From contig NZ_JAYFUM010000002.1 of assembly GCF_034929435.1 (NCBI RefSeq), positions 1-49,098 on the forward strand: a DNA stretch of 49,098 bases. Reading direction: 5' to 3'. The stretch is from Arcicella rigui (GTDB lineage Bacteria > Bacteroidota > Bacteroidia > Cytophagales > Spirosomataceae). Of this stretch, positions 1-8,261 are shown piece by piece (positions within the stretch are counted from its first letter, which is position 1; each line of letters starts with the position of its first letter). The notes beneath the pieces are model-generated. The model was given only the letters and a program-made list of their open reading frames with translations. It made no database searches and was not told the origin of the DNA. The position numbers were made by a program, and so were the translations under genes.

Positions 1-48
1 GACTTATCCATAAAAATGACAATTATTGTTCCTAAGTTATTTAAAGTT

Positions 49-94
49 TTTTGTTGGGGCTTTGATTTTTTAAAAAATCAAAGCCCCAACAAAA
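49..94. terminator. Perfect 46-bp palindrome, likely bidirectional terminator
   Basis: Positions 49-71 and 72-94 are exact reverse complements (23-bp arms, no spacer). Each arm has a GC-rich core (GTTGGGGC / GCCCCAAC), T-rich at the outer left end and A-rich at the outer right end. In RNA this gives a strong hairpin followed by A or U runs, as in a bidirectional rho-independent terminator. It probably ends the transcript of a gene just left of the window. Confidence 0.6.
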
Positions 95-511
95 CTTACA
101 CAACTAAAGGGAGGGTGCCTAATTATCAAATAATTAATATAAAATTATTTGACAATGGTGCTGTATTATTGAAAATATCACTGAATATTCAATTGTTACT
201 TTGACTTTCATTCTTTTTAGAAAGGTTAAATTTTAGTTTAGATGAAATTGTGCCATTAATTTGGATTTATTCTAAATACAGATGATATTTCATTGATTGT
301 GTCAGGAGTTGTACAATTTCAAAGTAAACTTTAGAGATTTTAAATTTAACAGGTGTGATAAGTAAAAACCCCTAATTTAAGGGATTGTTGCTTACGATAA
401 AAAGTAACAATTTTGCACTGTCAAGTTTATAACCTAACCGCTCTCGATTATAGCATAAACCGCCACTTCTGCTATTCAAAAAATAAGCTTGTATAATTTA
501 ATTAGTCCAGT

Positions 512-541
512 TGGTAGTGATAACCGTCATTATTACTACCA
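512..541. other. 12-bp hairpin upstream of the LuxR-type regulator
   Basis: The left arm 512-523 pairs with 530-541 with one G-U pair and a 6-nt loop. No T-run follows, so it is not an obvious terminator. It could be a leader structure or a regulator site 140 bp upstream of the first operon gene. Chance occurrence in AT-rich DNA is possible. Confidence 0.3.
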
Positions 542-680
542 TTCTTATGTCGTATTATTGTCTTCAAACAATCATATATTTCTGTATTTATCTACTATGA
601 TTTTTGCATTCTAAGCTGATTAATTATATATATTCTTATCTTTATGATTATATACTTAGAAGAACACAAAAGATAAAAAC

Positions 681-1316
681 ATGGGAATCAAAATTGGTAT
701 TATTGAAGATGATTTAATCCTTAGAAAGAATATTGAGGCTTTTTTTTCAATTACGAGGGATATGGAAATCAGCTTTTCTGTCAATAGTATTGAAAATTTT
801 TTAGCAATCAGTAACTCTTTGGCTTTCGGTTCATATTTAGTGCTGGTGGATATTGGCTTGCCTGGGGTTTCGGGAATTGAAGGCATAAGCGTGGTGCGTA
901 AAACTATTCCTGATGCACATATTATTATGATAAGTGGCTCGAGTAGTGAAGAATCTATTTGGCAATCTGTAAAAGCGGGTGCAAATGGTTATTTACTTAA
1001 ACCGCTTAGTTTGGATAAATTAGCCGAACAAATTGAAATTGTAAAAAATAATGGGGCTTTAATTTCTCCGGAAGTTGCTTCCATTCTATTTTCAAAAATT
1101 TCACATTCAGAAGAAGACAAACTTACTTCTCTCAGAAAAAGATTAACCAAACGAGAACTCGAAGTAGTTGATTATTTACTGAAAGGGATGTCTTATAAGG
1201 AGATTGCTAATAAACTTTTTATAAGTTATTCTACTGTAAATGACCATGTTAAGAAAATATATTCAAAATTAGAAATCAATTCAAAAGGCGAACTTTTGGC
1301 TCTCTTTATCAATTAA
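681..1316 (+). CDS. LuxR/NarL-type response regulator
   Basis: This is a two-component transcription regulator of 211 residues, the usual NarL/FixJ size. The receiver domain (about 4-120) shows the acidic pocket E9-D10-D11, phosphoacceptor D57 in VDIGLPG, and K107 in LLKP. A LuxR-type helix-turn-helix (about 153-208) carries the TKRELEVV and SYKEIA...STVNDHV signatures. The start at 681 puts the receiver strand directly at the N-terminus. It is first in a four-gene run with an 11-bp gap to the next gene, so it is probably phosphorylated by the kinase encoded at 1727. The family call is firm; the target genes are unknown. Confidence 0.93.
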   Translation: MGIKIGIIEDDLILRKNIEAFFSITRDMEISFSVNSIENFLAISNSLAFGSYLVLVDIGLPGVSGIEGISVVRKTIPDAHIIMISGSSSEESIWQSVKAGANGYLLKPLSLDKLAEQIEIVKNNGALISPEVASILFSKISHSEEDKLTSLRKRLTKRELEVVDYLLKGMSYKEIANKLFISYSTVNDHVKKIYSKLEINSKGELLALFIN

Positions 1317-1327
1317 AACAAATTATA

Positions 1328-1726
1328 ATGGTGAATTTTCAGCAGGCTATACTTATAGTTGATGACGAATTTTTAAACAGGTTTTTACTTCGTAAATTTT
1401 TAGCTGACTTAGATTTCCCTTTAGCTGAAGTTGAGAATGGCGAGGATGCCATTGATTGGATTAAGAATTCAGATTATACTCAAGTAATAATTCTTTTGGA
1501 TTTGAATATGCCTGTAATGGATGGCTTTGAGGTCATTAATTATCTACAAACCAATTCAAGTGAATTTGCCGACAAGCAAATAGAAATTATTATTGTTTCC
1601 GCCTCTGAGTTCAGTGATTTTAGTAAAAAAATGCCTGATGCTAAAATCGTTGATTTTCTTCGGAAACCGTGTACCAAAGTCGCTATTCATAATTCAATCA
1701 ACAAAGCCCTTGAAAATTTTAAGTAA
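1328..1726 (+). CDS. Single-domain response regulator (receiver only)
   Basis: This 132-residue protein is a stand-alone receiver domain with no output domain. D12-D13 form the acidic pocket, D58 in LLDLNMP is the phosphoacceptor, and K113 lies in FLRKP. Such proteins act as phosphate shuttles or protein-interaction switches in phosphorelays. It sits between the LuxR-type regulator (11-bp gap) and the histidine kinase, whose ATG follows its stop codon directly. This points to translational coupling and a shared pathway. The exact partner is inferred from position only. Confidence 0.9.
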   Translation: MVNFQQAILIVDDEFLNRFLLRKFLADLDFPLAEVENGEDAIDWIKNSDYTQVIILLDLNMPVMDGFEVINYLQTNSSEFADKQIEIIIVSASEFSDFSKKMPDAKIVDFLRKPCTKVAIHNSINKALENFK

Positions 1727-3628
1727 ATGATTACAAAAGAAGATAGTTTGGTACACAAACTGAATTTTATTCTTAATAAAATTCCTTTCGCTGTACTTTT
1801 GGAAGATAGCAACCGCCGCTTACAATTTACGAATCAAAATTTTTGTCAACTATTCAATATTGAAGCAAAACCTGAACAAATGGTTGGTTTCAATTGTGCC
1901 GAGGCTGCTGAAATTGTTGCTCCTTTATTTAAAAATCCAGAAGAGTTTTTAAACAGAATTGATGAAATTCTTGAGAAAAAGGTTGCTGTAAATCAAGAAG
2001 TGATAGAATTGGCAAATGGTAAAGTTTTCTTACGAGATTACTTGCCAATCTTCAATGATGAGGTTTTTGAAGGGCAGGTTTGGATTTACTATGACTATAC
2101 TTCAACTCGTAGAATGGAATATGAAAACATTCGCCATAAAGAATTTTATGAACGAATTCTACATAATATACCTGCTGATATTGCTGTATTCGATAAAAAT
2201 CATCGCTATACTTTTGTCAATAAAATCGCAATTAAAGATGATATTATTCGTGAGTGGATTATCGGCAAAGATGATTTTGAATACATTCAACTCAAAGAAA
2301 AAGATATAAATATTGCTAAAGTAAGAAGGGCTTTATTTAATACAGTTATTCAAGAAAAAAATCCACAAGAATTTGTTGAGGAAAATATTAAAAAAGACGG
2401 CGACGTTCAGTTCAATTTACGCAGAATGCAGCCATTTTTTACTGAACAAGGTGAGGTTGATTATGTTGTAGGGTATGGTATGGATATTACATCTATTAAA
2501 AAAGCGGAGGAGTATATTCGCAGAAAAGAACAAAATTTTGCTCAAATCCCCGATATGCTCAGTATCGTGGTGGTTATTATTGATAAAGCACTGAATATAG
2601 TTTTTGCCAATTCTTCATTTGAGTCTGTGTTTGGCTATCCACCTTCTGAGATTATTGGTAAAAAAATTGAGGAGATTGCTCTTTCTGATATGGTTTCGAT
2701 ACGCAGAGATATTGAATTGTATGAAACTAATGCCATCACCGAAGATGCACCAAAAGAGTTTCAGTTCAAAGATAAGTATGGTTCTACGAAGTATCTGACT
2801 TATTCTCTTATGCCTTACGAGCGTGCAGATGTAGCCGAAACAAATTATGCTTTATTTTTCAATGATGTTACTGACCAGCATTTAGCTGTTTCTGAACTTC
2901 AAAAAATCATTGAAAAAGAAAGAAGATTGAACGAACTAAAATCTGGTTTTGTGAATATTGTCTCGCATGAGATGCGTACTCCACTTTCAGTGATTCAATC
3001 GAGTGCACAAATCTTAGAATTACTCAATGGTGCAGACAGAGTAACTAAAGAATTACTCACGCTTCATACCAACAGAATTGTGAGTGAAGTAGGAGGGATG
3101 GAAAATTTGATGGAAGAATTACTGTTGGTTAGTAAAATTGAAAGTGGCAAAATTGAGTTTAAGCCTTTTCCACAAAATTTATCAAGCTTTGTAAAAACCC
3201 TGCTTTTTGAAAGATATTCGCCTTACAACGACGGGCGTTATATGAGATTTGAGGAAAGAGGAACGCTAAGAGAGTTGGCATTTGATAGAGTAATGATGCA
3301 ACATATCTTGAATAATGTGATTAATAATGCCTTTAAATATTCGAGTGGTAGAAAACCTCCAGTCATTCGACTACGCTATGGCATCAATAAAATATCAATA
3401 ATTGTGATGGATTTTGGGATTGGAATCCCTGAAAAAGATAGACAAAATCTGTTCAAAGCGTTCTCAAGAGCTTCTAATGTCGATGGTATTAAAGGTACTG
3501 GATTAGGGCTTTTGGTGGTGAAATATTTCTTGGAGTTCCATCAAGCAAAACTCAGATTTAAAACAAAAGTCAATACTGGTACTTGTATTATTATTGACAT
3601 GATCGAAAACCCCGCTTTAGATGTATAA
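1727..3628 (+). CDS. Cytosolic triple-PAS sensor histidine kinase
   Basis: This 633-residue protein senses through PAS folds and transfers phosphate to a receiver. I see three PAS-like regions (about 10-125, 138-262 and 268-390). A HisKA domain follows with phosphoacceptor H414 in IVSHEMRTPL. The HATPase_c domain has an N-box (NNVINNAFKY), a G1 box (DFGIGIP) and a G2 box (GTGLGL). No membrane segment or signal peptide is visible, so it should be cytoplasmic and sense an internal cue. It starts directly after the stop of the lone receiver and overlaps the next gene by 8 bp. The ligand or signal cannot be read from sequence. Confidence 0.93.
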   Translation: MITKEDSLVHKLNFILNKIPFAVLLEDSNRRLQFTNQNFCQLFNIEAKPEQMVGFNCAEAAEIVAPLFKNPEEFLNRIDEILEKKVAVNQEVIELANGKVFLRDYLPIFNDEVFEGQVWIYYDYTSTRRMEYENIRHKEFYERILHNIPADIAVFDKNHRYTFVNKIAIKDDIIREWIIGKDDFEYIQLKEKDINIAKVRRALFNTVIQEKNPQEFVEENIKKDGDVQFNLRRMQPFFTEQGEVDYVVGYGMDITSIKKAEEYIRRKEQNFAQIPDMLSIVVVIIDKALNIVFANSSFESVFGYPPSEIIGKKIEEIALSDMVSIRRDIELYETNAITEDAPKEFQFKDKYGSTKYLTYSLMPYERADVAETNYALFFNDVTDQHLAVSELQKIIEKERRLNELKSGFVNIVSHEMRTPLSVIQSSAQILELLNGADRVTKELLTLHTNRIVSEVGGMENLMEELLLVSKIESGKIEFKPFPQNLSSFVKTLLFERYSPYNDGRYMRFEERGTLRELAFDRVMMQHILNNVINNAFKYSSGRKPPVIRLRYGINKISIIVMDFGIGIPEKDRQNLFKAFSRASNVDGIKGTGLGLLVVKYFLEFHQAKLRFKTKVNTGTCIIIDMIENPALDV

Positions 3629-4712
3629 GATTGTTTTAATTGAAGACGACATTGTTTTAGCAGAAAACACCAAAACTATTCTTGAAATTCATGGATTTAG
3701 TTGTTCTGTTGCTCATAAAGGTCAATTAGGAATTGAGTTGGTGCAAACGACTTGCCCAGATATTGTCGTTTGCGACATTATGCTTGATGAAATTGATGGT
3801 TTTGAGGTACTAAACCAAATTCGTGCTTTAGAACAATTTATTCATTTACCTTTTATTTTTCTGACTGCTCGGGCAGATTTTATGGATAAAAGAAGAGGTA
3901 TGAATTCGGGAGCAGATGATTTCTTGACGAAGCCTTTCATGGCTAAGGATTTGGTCGAAACTATTAAGTCTCGTCTGACGATTAGTTCTCAGAAAAAAGA
4001 ATCTGTGGTAAACGAAATCAAGAAAAATGCAGTCGATATTTTCTTTAGTGTTTCCAGTAAAGAGTATTTACATCCACTCGACAACATCGTAAATCTGAGC
4101 GATTCAGCGATTAATCAATTAAAAAATCAGGAGTATTCCAATGTCTTGAATTTACTTACCGACATTAGTAATGCTGGCAGAAGAGTACTTGATACCACCC
4201 ACAAACTACTTTTTTACAACCAATTGGCCAATAATATTAATCCTTGGGCAAAACCTGTAAACAGTGGAATGGTTAATATTAAAGAGATTCAGAACAATGT
4301 TTTGCTTGAACTCAAACAAAGATTTCCGAAAAAAGTATTGATAGAATTCAAATCGAACCTTAATACTTTGAACGGCTATGATGAAAAATGGGTGAAATTT
4401 CTATTTACAGAATTGTATCAAAACTTGTTTCAATACGCTGATATTTCTTACAAAGCTTTTTCTGATACTCGTCTCGAAAGCGATAAGTTTGTCTTGATTC
4501 TTAGAAATCATTATCAAGGAAATTATGCTTTCGAGACTGATGACATCACTCCATTTTTTCAAGCTGATAGAAGTAGCAAAGAAATGGAAAATATTGGTTT
4601 GGGTTTATACATTATCAAACAATGGATTGATTCAATCAATGGTACATTTAAAGTAAAAGCCCATAACAATTTGTTTGAAGTTGTGATAAAAATCCCCGTG
4701 AGTATCGTTTAA
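3621..4712 (+). CDS. Response regulator fused to a degenerate histidine-kinase-like module
   Basis: This is a 363-residue protein. The N-terminal receiver (1-120) is intact: E8-D9-D10, D52 in CDIML, and K104 in TKP. The rest resembles a HisKA plus HATPase module, but where SHExRTPL is expected there is SKEYLHPL, with K147 replacing the phosphoacceptor histidine. The N-box is weak (ELYQNLFQYA) and I find no DxGxG box, although a G2-like GLGLYIIK and an F-box-like PFFQADRS remain. It overlaps the kinase gene by 8 bp, which implies coupling. I infer a receiver whose output is a non-catalytic or altered kinase-like domain, perhaps a dimerising regulator of the cognate kinase. An atypical but active kinase is not excluded. 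Confidence 0.85.
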   Translation: MYKIVLIEDDIVLAENTKTILEIHGFSCSVAHKGQLGIELVQTTCPDIVVCDIMLDEIDGFEVLNQIRALEQFIHLPFIFLTARADFMDKRRGMNSGADDFLTKPFMAKDLVETIKSRLTISSQKKESVVNEIKKNAVDIFFSVSSKEYLHPLDNIVNLSDSAINQLKNQEYSNVLNLLTDISNAGRRVLDTTHKLLFYNQLANNINPWAKPVNSGMVNIKEIQNNVLLELKQRFPKKVLIEFKSNLNTLNGYDEKWVKFLFTELYQNLFQYADISYKAFSDTRLESDKFVLILRNHYQGNYAFETDDITPFFQADRSSKEMENIGLGLYIIKQWIDSINGTFKVKAHNNLFEVVIKIPVSIV

Positions 4713-4714
4713 TG

Positions 4715-6349
4715 TTAGATTTTTTTCAGATTTACATAAAAATTCTCGTCCACTTTTAGTTCAGTTCCCGTAATACCTGAGCTTTTCCATTCAGTTGTTG
4801 GGTAAATAAACTGAAAGCTTTCGCTGGGTTTGGCTACTTTTACAGGCATATCAAAGCCTGCAATGCAATTTGTCCAACGATATGAAATTACGCCATTTTC
4901 AGATTTATATTCTAAAGTTGGAATAGCTGTATTTCGCAAATATTGGTCGAATACTTTTTGTAAATTTACGCCTGCTTCTTTGCTGACATAATTTTCAATT
5001 TGTTGCGTTTCTACGGTTTGGTGATAGAAAGTACGATTCAGTCCTACTAAAATTCCTCTCCATTTTTCATCATCATTCACAATCTGACGAATGGTATGAA
5101 GCATATTTCCACCTTTGTAATACATATCGCCCGAACCTTCGGCATTTACATTGTAGAAACCAATGATAGGTTCACGATTTTGAATTAATTTTCTTGTACC
5201 AATTACATAAGCCGCACCTGCTTCTTTTCCATAATAATATTCAGTATAAAGGTTTTCAGAGTAGTTTGTGAAACTCTCATGAATCCACATATCGGCGATG
5301 TCTTTATAAGTAATATTATTGGCAAACCACTCGTGTCCAGACTCATGAATGATGATAAAATCCCATTTCGTTCCCCAGCCTGTTCTTGATAAATCTCTGC
5401 CCAAATAGCCATTTTGAAACTTGTTGCCATAAGTCACTGAACTTTGGTGTTCCATGCCTAAATACGGTACTTGTACCAATTTGTAACCATCTTCATAAAA
5501 TGGATAAGGCCCAAACCAATGTTCAAAAGCCTTGAGCATCATCGGTACTTGCTTGAATTGTACTTTGGCTTTTTCGAGGTCTTCTGGCAAAACGTAATAG
5601 TTGCAGTCTAAAACGCCTTTCAAACCTTCAAACTTTTCTGAAAAGTGAACATAATTACCAATGTTTACATTTACACCATAATTATTGATTGGATTAGCCA
5701 CAAACCAATGAAAAGTATGCGTATCATCTTTGTTTTCAGTTACTTTTCTTAATCTACCATTTGAAACATCTGTAAGATTTTTCGGTATTGTCACCGAAAT
5801 AGCCATACTGTCGGGTTCGTCGTACATGTGGTCTTTGCAAGGCCACCAAAGGCTTGCCCCAATTCCTTGGCATGAAGTAGCAATAAACCAATTGCCAGCA
5901 GTATCTTTTTTCCAAGAAAAACCGCCATCCCAAGGAGCATTTTTGGCTGGACGAGGTTTCCCTTCATAATACACAAGGATTGATTCCTGTTTACCGATTA
6001 CTTGTTTTTTATTCAGTGTAATAAAGAACGCATTGCCATCTCTACGAAATTTTAGGGCTTTGCCGTCTTGTGTTACTTTTGTGATTTTGAGAGGATTCTG
6101 CAAATCAATTTGTATCGACTGTGAAGCTTTGAGTACTTTATAAACCACCAAATTATTGCCTGAAATGCTACTGTCTTTAGGTTCAACTTTTAGACTGAGG
6201 TGATAAAATTTTAAATCCCACCAAATACGTTCAGGTGTAATACTTCCTCTGAGCGTATCTTGATGCGTAAAAGTGGGCTGATGATTTAGAAGTTGAGAAA
6301 ATCCGCAAAAACTATAAAGCCAAAAGCAGATGCAAAGTATTTTTTTCAT
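4715..6349 (-). CDS. M1 family metallopeptidase (aminopeptidase-like), exported
   Basis: A zinc metallopeptidase of the gluzincin M1 family. I chose the ATG at 6349 because it begins a typical signal peptide (MKKILCICFWLYSFCGFSQ); the in-frame upstream extension reads through a repeat-like intergenic stretch. From this start (544 residues) the motifs are HESGH at 335-339, the third zinc ligand E358 in WIHESFT, and GMEHQ at 298-302 in the place of the usual GAMEN exopeptidase motif. It lacks the long C-terminal helical domain of PepN-type enzymes. It probably acts in the periplasm or outside the cell on peptides. Its stop codon lies 2 bp from that of the convergent signalling operon. Confidence 0.9.
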   Translation of the reverse strand: MKKILCICFWLYSFCGFSQLLNHQPTFTHQDTLRGSITPERIWWDLKFYHLSLKVEPKDSSISGNNLVVYKVLKASQSIQIDLQNPLKITKVTQDGKALKFRRDGNAFFITLNKKQVIGKQESILVYYEGKPRPAKNAPWDGGFSWKKDTAGNWFIATSCQGIGASLWWPCKDHMYDEPDSMAISVTIPKNLTDVSNGRLRKVTENKDDTHTFHWFVANPINNYGVNVNIGNYVHFSEKFEGLKGVLDCNYYVLPEDLEKAKVQFKQVPMMLKAFEHWFGPYPFYEDGYKLVQVPYLGMEHQSSVTYGNKFQNGYLGRDLSRTGWGTKWDFIIIHESGHEWFANNITYKDIADMWIHESFTNYSENLYTEYYYGKEAGAAYVIGTRKLIQNREPIIGFYNVNAEGSGDMYYKGGNMLHTIRQIVNDDEKWRGILVGLNRTFYHQTVETQQIENYVSKEAGVNLQKVFDQYLRNTAIPTLEYKSENGVISYRWTNCIAGFDMPVKVAKPSESFQFIYPTTEWKSSGITGTELKVDENFYVNLKKI

Positions 6350-6513
6350 GGAATTATTGAATGTTGATTTTTTATGAAGCTCGCAAGATACAAGATAATT
6401 TAGAGTTATGAATGAGGAGTTGTGAATTTTGAAATTTAAAATATACGAATTCAACATTTTAGGCAAGGATAAATTTTAATTCATCATTCATCACTCATCA
6501 TTCACAATTTCTT
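6350..6513. repeat. Intergenic word repeats (GAATGA/TCATTC type)
   Basis: Near-repeats of short words occur on both sides of this gap. 6413-6426 reads GAGTTATGAATGAG followed by a GTGAAT word. 6481-6505 is a run of TCATCATTCA, TCACTCATCA and TTCACAA words on the opposite strand. The gap separates oxyR from the M1 peptidase gene. The copies are degenerate, so whether this is a real repeat family needs genome-wide comparison. Confidence 0.4.
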
Positions 6514-7452
6514 TCATCCTACTTCAACAATATTTCTCTTTTTCTCAACGGATAATTCTTTTGGAATAGCCGCCAAAATACTTTCCTTCAAAGCTTTCAA
6601 AATTCCCAGCTTTGCAAAGTTTTTATGTGCAACCAAACTTACTTCACGCACTGGTGCAGGCGATTTGAAATGACGAATCAGATTCAATCTGTCTTCATCA
6701 AAATCCATCGTTGCCAGTTCTGGTAAAATTGTAATGCCTTGATTTCTTTCAACCATTTTCCGAAGTGTTTCCAAACTTCCTGCTTGGTACTCAAACTGAT
6801 TTCTACCGATTGATTTTCTCTTCAACTCACAAAGGTTTTCAATCTGCGAACGCAAGCAATGTCCTTCTTCCAAAAGCCATAATTCTTTGGGATTAATGTC
6901 TTCTGAAAGAGCATATTTTTTCTGATAAATCGCATTTTCCTTTGATACATAAAGTACCAATTCTTCGTAATAAATAGGATACTCAACAATATTAGGCTGT
7001 TGCAAGGGCGTAGCGATTAAGCCCAAATCAAAATCATCATTTTTTAATCCGTGAATAATTCTGTCGGTGGTAAGTTCTTTGATTTTTAATTCAACATTGG
7101 GATATTTTTCCAAGAAACTTGCCAAAAATAGAGGCAACAAGTAAGGAGCAATCGTTGGAATTACACCCAAACGAACTTCGCCACTTACGTCATTTTTGCC
7201 CGAATTTACGGTTTCTTTGATTTTATAAAACTCAGCAATGGTAATGCGTGCTTGCTGAATTATTTCTAAACCGATTTGGGTGGTAACAACTGGCTGGCGA
7301 CTTCTATCGAAAATTTTTACGCCTAATTCGTCTTCTAATTTTTGGATTTGCATACTCAAAGTAGGCTGAGTAACAAAACAACTGTCTGCCGCTTGCACAA
7401 AATTTCTGTGATTTTCCACAGCGATTACATACTCTAATTGGGTAATTGTCAT
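6514..7452 (-). CDS. oxyR: LysR-type peroxide sensor OxyR
   Basis: A 312-residue LysR-family regulator of peroxide defence. The N-terminal winged helix-turn-helix (1-60) is typical (MTITQLEYV...FVQAADSCFVTQPTLS). The redox cysteines C199 and C208 lie in GHCLRSQIENLC with exactly the spacing, and even numbering, of E. coli OxyR C199/C208, so thiol-disulfide activation is likely. It is divergent from ahpC across a 196-bp control region, which fits OxyR controlling both itself and ahpCD. The recognition is strong; the regulon beyond ahpCD is not visible here. Confidence 0.93.
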   Translation of the reverse strand: MTITQLEYVIAVENHRNFVQAADSCFVTQPTLSMQIQKLEDELGVKIFDRSRQPVVTTQIGLEIIQQARITIAEFYKIKETVNSGKNDVSGEVRLGVIPTIAPYLLPLFLASFLEKYPNVELKIKELTTDRIIHGLKNDDFDLGLIATPLQQPNIVEYPIYYEELVLYVSKENAIYQKKYALSEDINPKELWLLEEGHCLRSQIENLCELKRKSIGRNQFEYQAGSLETLRKMVERNQGITILPELATMDFDEDRLNLIRHFKSPAPVREVSLVAHKNFAKLGILKALKESILAAIPKELSVEKKRNIVEVG

Positions 7453-7503
7453 AAGCTTAAATTACGTTATAAAGAATCTCTATGTAAATATCAATATTAT
7501 CAA

Positions 7504-7535
7504 TTTGTTTACAAAACATTTAGTTAGCAACTTTG
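7504..7535 (+). promoter_or_regulatory. Candidate ahpC promoter (TTTG-N20-CAACTTTG)
   Basis: TTTG at 7504-7507 and CAACTTTG at 7528-7535 are 20 bp apart. This fits the Bacteroidota sigma-A pattern TTTG-N17-23-TAnnTTTG with one mismatch (CA for TA). It would give a leader of about 105 nt before ahpC, with the palindrome at 7570-7587 inside it. The assignment rests on pattern only. Confidence 0.42.
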
Positions 7536-7569
7536 TAACGAAATAAAAAATATTACTTTTCAAATAGGA

Positions 7570-7587
7570 AAATGATTTAAATCATTT
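7570..7587. promoter_or_regulatory. 18-bp perfect palindrome in the oxyR-ahpC gap, candidate operator
   Basis: AAATGATTTAAATCATTT is a perfect 18-bp inverted repeat centred between divergent oxyR and ahpC. LysR proteins bind dyad-symmetric sites, so it is a candidate OxyR or other regulator site. Its AT-only flanks make chance symmetry possible, and it does not match the classical E. coli ATAG-spaced OxyR pattern. Confidence 0.4.
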
Positions 7588-7648
7588 CTGATAAGGATAA
7601 AATTGTATAATTTCAATATTTAATATAAATACTTAAAATCATAAAATC

Positions 7649-8191
7649 ATGTTATCATTAGGTTCAATTTTCCCAAAATTCCAAAAAACTGCTGTTGTTT
7701 CTCTTGAAAAAGGAAAAGAGTTTCACGAAATTACTTCTGAAGATCACAAAAATGCAGATAAATGGATGGTAATGTTCTGGTGGCCAAAAGACTTTACTTT
7801 TGTGTGTCCTACTGAAATTGCTGCTTTTAATGACAAATTTGATGACTTCTCTGACCGTGATGCTTTCTTAATCGGTGCTTCAACTGACTCTGAGTTCGTT
7901 CACTTAGCTTGGAGAAACAACCATGATGACCTTCGTGGATTAAAATTCCCAATGTTGGCTGATACTTCTAAATCTTTAGCTGAAGAATTAGGTATTTTAG
8001 AAGCTAACGAAAAAATCGCTTACCGTGTTACTTATATCGTTGACCCACAAGGCGTAATTCGTTGGGTTTGTGCTAACGATTTATCAGTTGGTCGTAACGT
8101 TGACGAAGTTTTAAGAGTATTAGACGCTCTTCAAACAGACGAACTTTGTCCATGTAACTGGAAACAAGGCGAAGAAACTTTGTCAGTATAA
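7649..8191 (+). CDS. ahpC: Peroxiredoxin AhpC (2-Cys, AhpD-linked type)
   Basis: A 180-residue alkyl hydroperoxide reductase that reduces peroxides with a catalytic thiol. The peroxidatic C53 lies in FVCPTEI. The C-terminus has C167 and C169 in ELCPCNWK, the twin-cysteine tail known from mycobacterial AhpC, which is recycled by AhpD rather than AhpF. This matches the ahpD gene 70 bp downstream and the divergent oxyR upstream. The many CGT (Arg) and GGT (Gly) codons suggest high expression. It is cytosolic; no signal peptide is present. Confidence 0.95.
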   Translation: MLSLGSIFPKFQKTAVVSLEKGKEFHEITSEDHKNADKWMVMFWWPKDFTFVCPTEIAAFNDKFDDFSDRDAFLIGASTDSEFVHLAWRNNHDDLRGLKFPMLADTSKSLAEELGILEANEKIAYRVTYIVDPQGVIRWVCANDLSVGRNVDEVLRVLDALQTDELCPCNWKQGEETLSV

Positions 8192-8203
8192 TCCTTATTT
8201 TGA

Positions 8204-8235
8204 TATGTCATTGAGGGTAATTTCTCAATGACATA
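8204..8235. other. 12-bp perfect hairpin between ahpC and ahpD
   Basis: 8204-8215 and 8224-8235 are exact reverse complements with an 8-nt loop. Only a short T-run follows, so it is probably not a full terminator. It may protect the 3' end of the ahpC message or attenuate read-through, giving more AhpC than AhpD. Confidence 0.55.
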
Positions 8236-8261
8236 CCTTTACACTCCTCCAAATTAAAATC

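Larger units (their letters stand above)
1..680. other. Non-coding AT-rich region before the signalling operon
   Basis: I see no credible gene here. The only open frame longer than 60 codons (from position 16) runs straight through a perfect palindrome and has no recognisable protein features. The stretch holds the 46-bp palindrome at 49-94 and a 12-bp hairpin at 512-541. The rest is AT-rich sequence in which I found no tRNA-like or riboswitch-like fold by eye. The downstream part must contain the promoter of the regulator at 681, but I found no clean TTTG/TAnnTTTG pair. Confidence 0.6.

Noticed and set aside
16..204. 62-codon open frame at the left edge
   Set aside because: It reads through the perfect 46-bp palindrome and has no protein-like features.
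341..400. Terminator-like hairpin around 369-391
   Set aside because: The stem is only 4-5 bp and no T-run follows in the right place.
6350..6466. N-terminal extension of the M1 peptidase
   Set aside because: It lies before a clean signal peptide and translates the intergenic word repeat.
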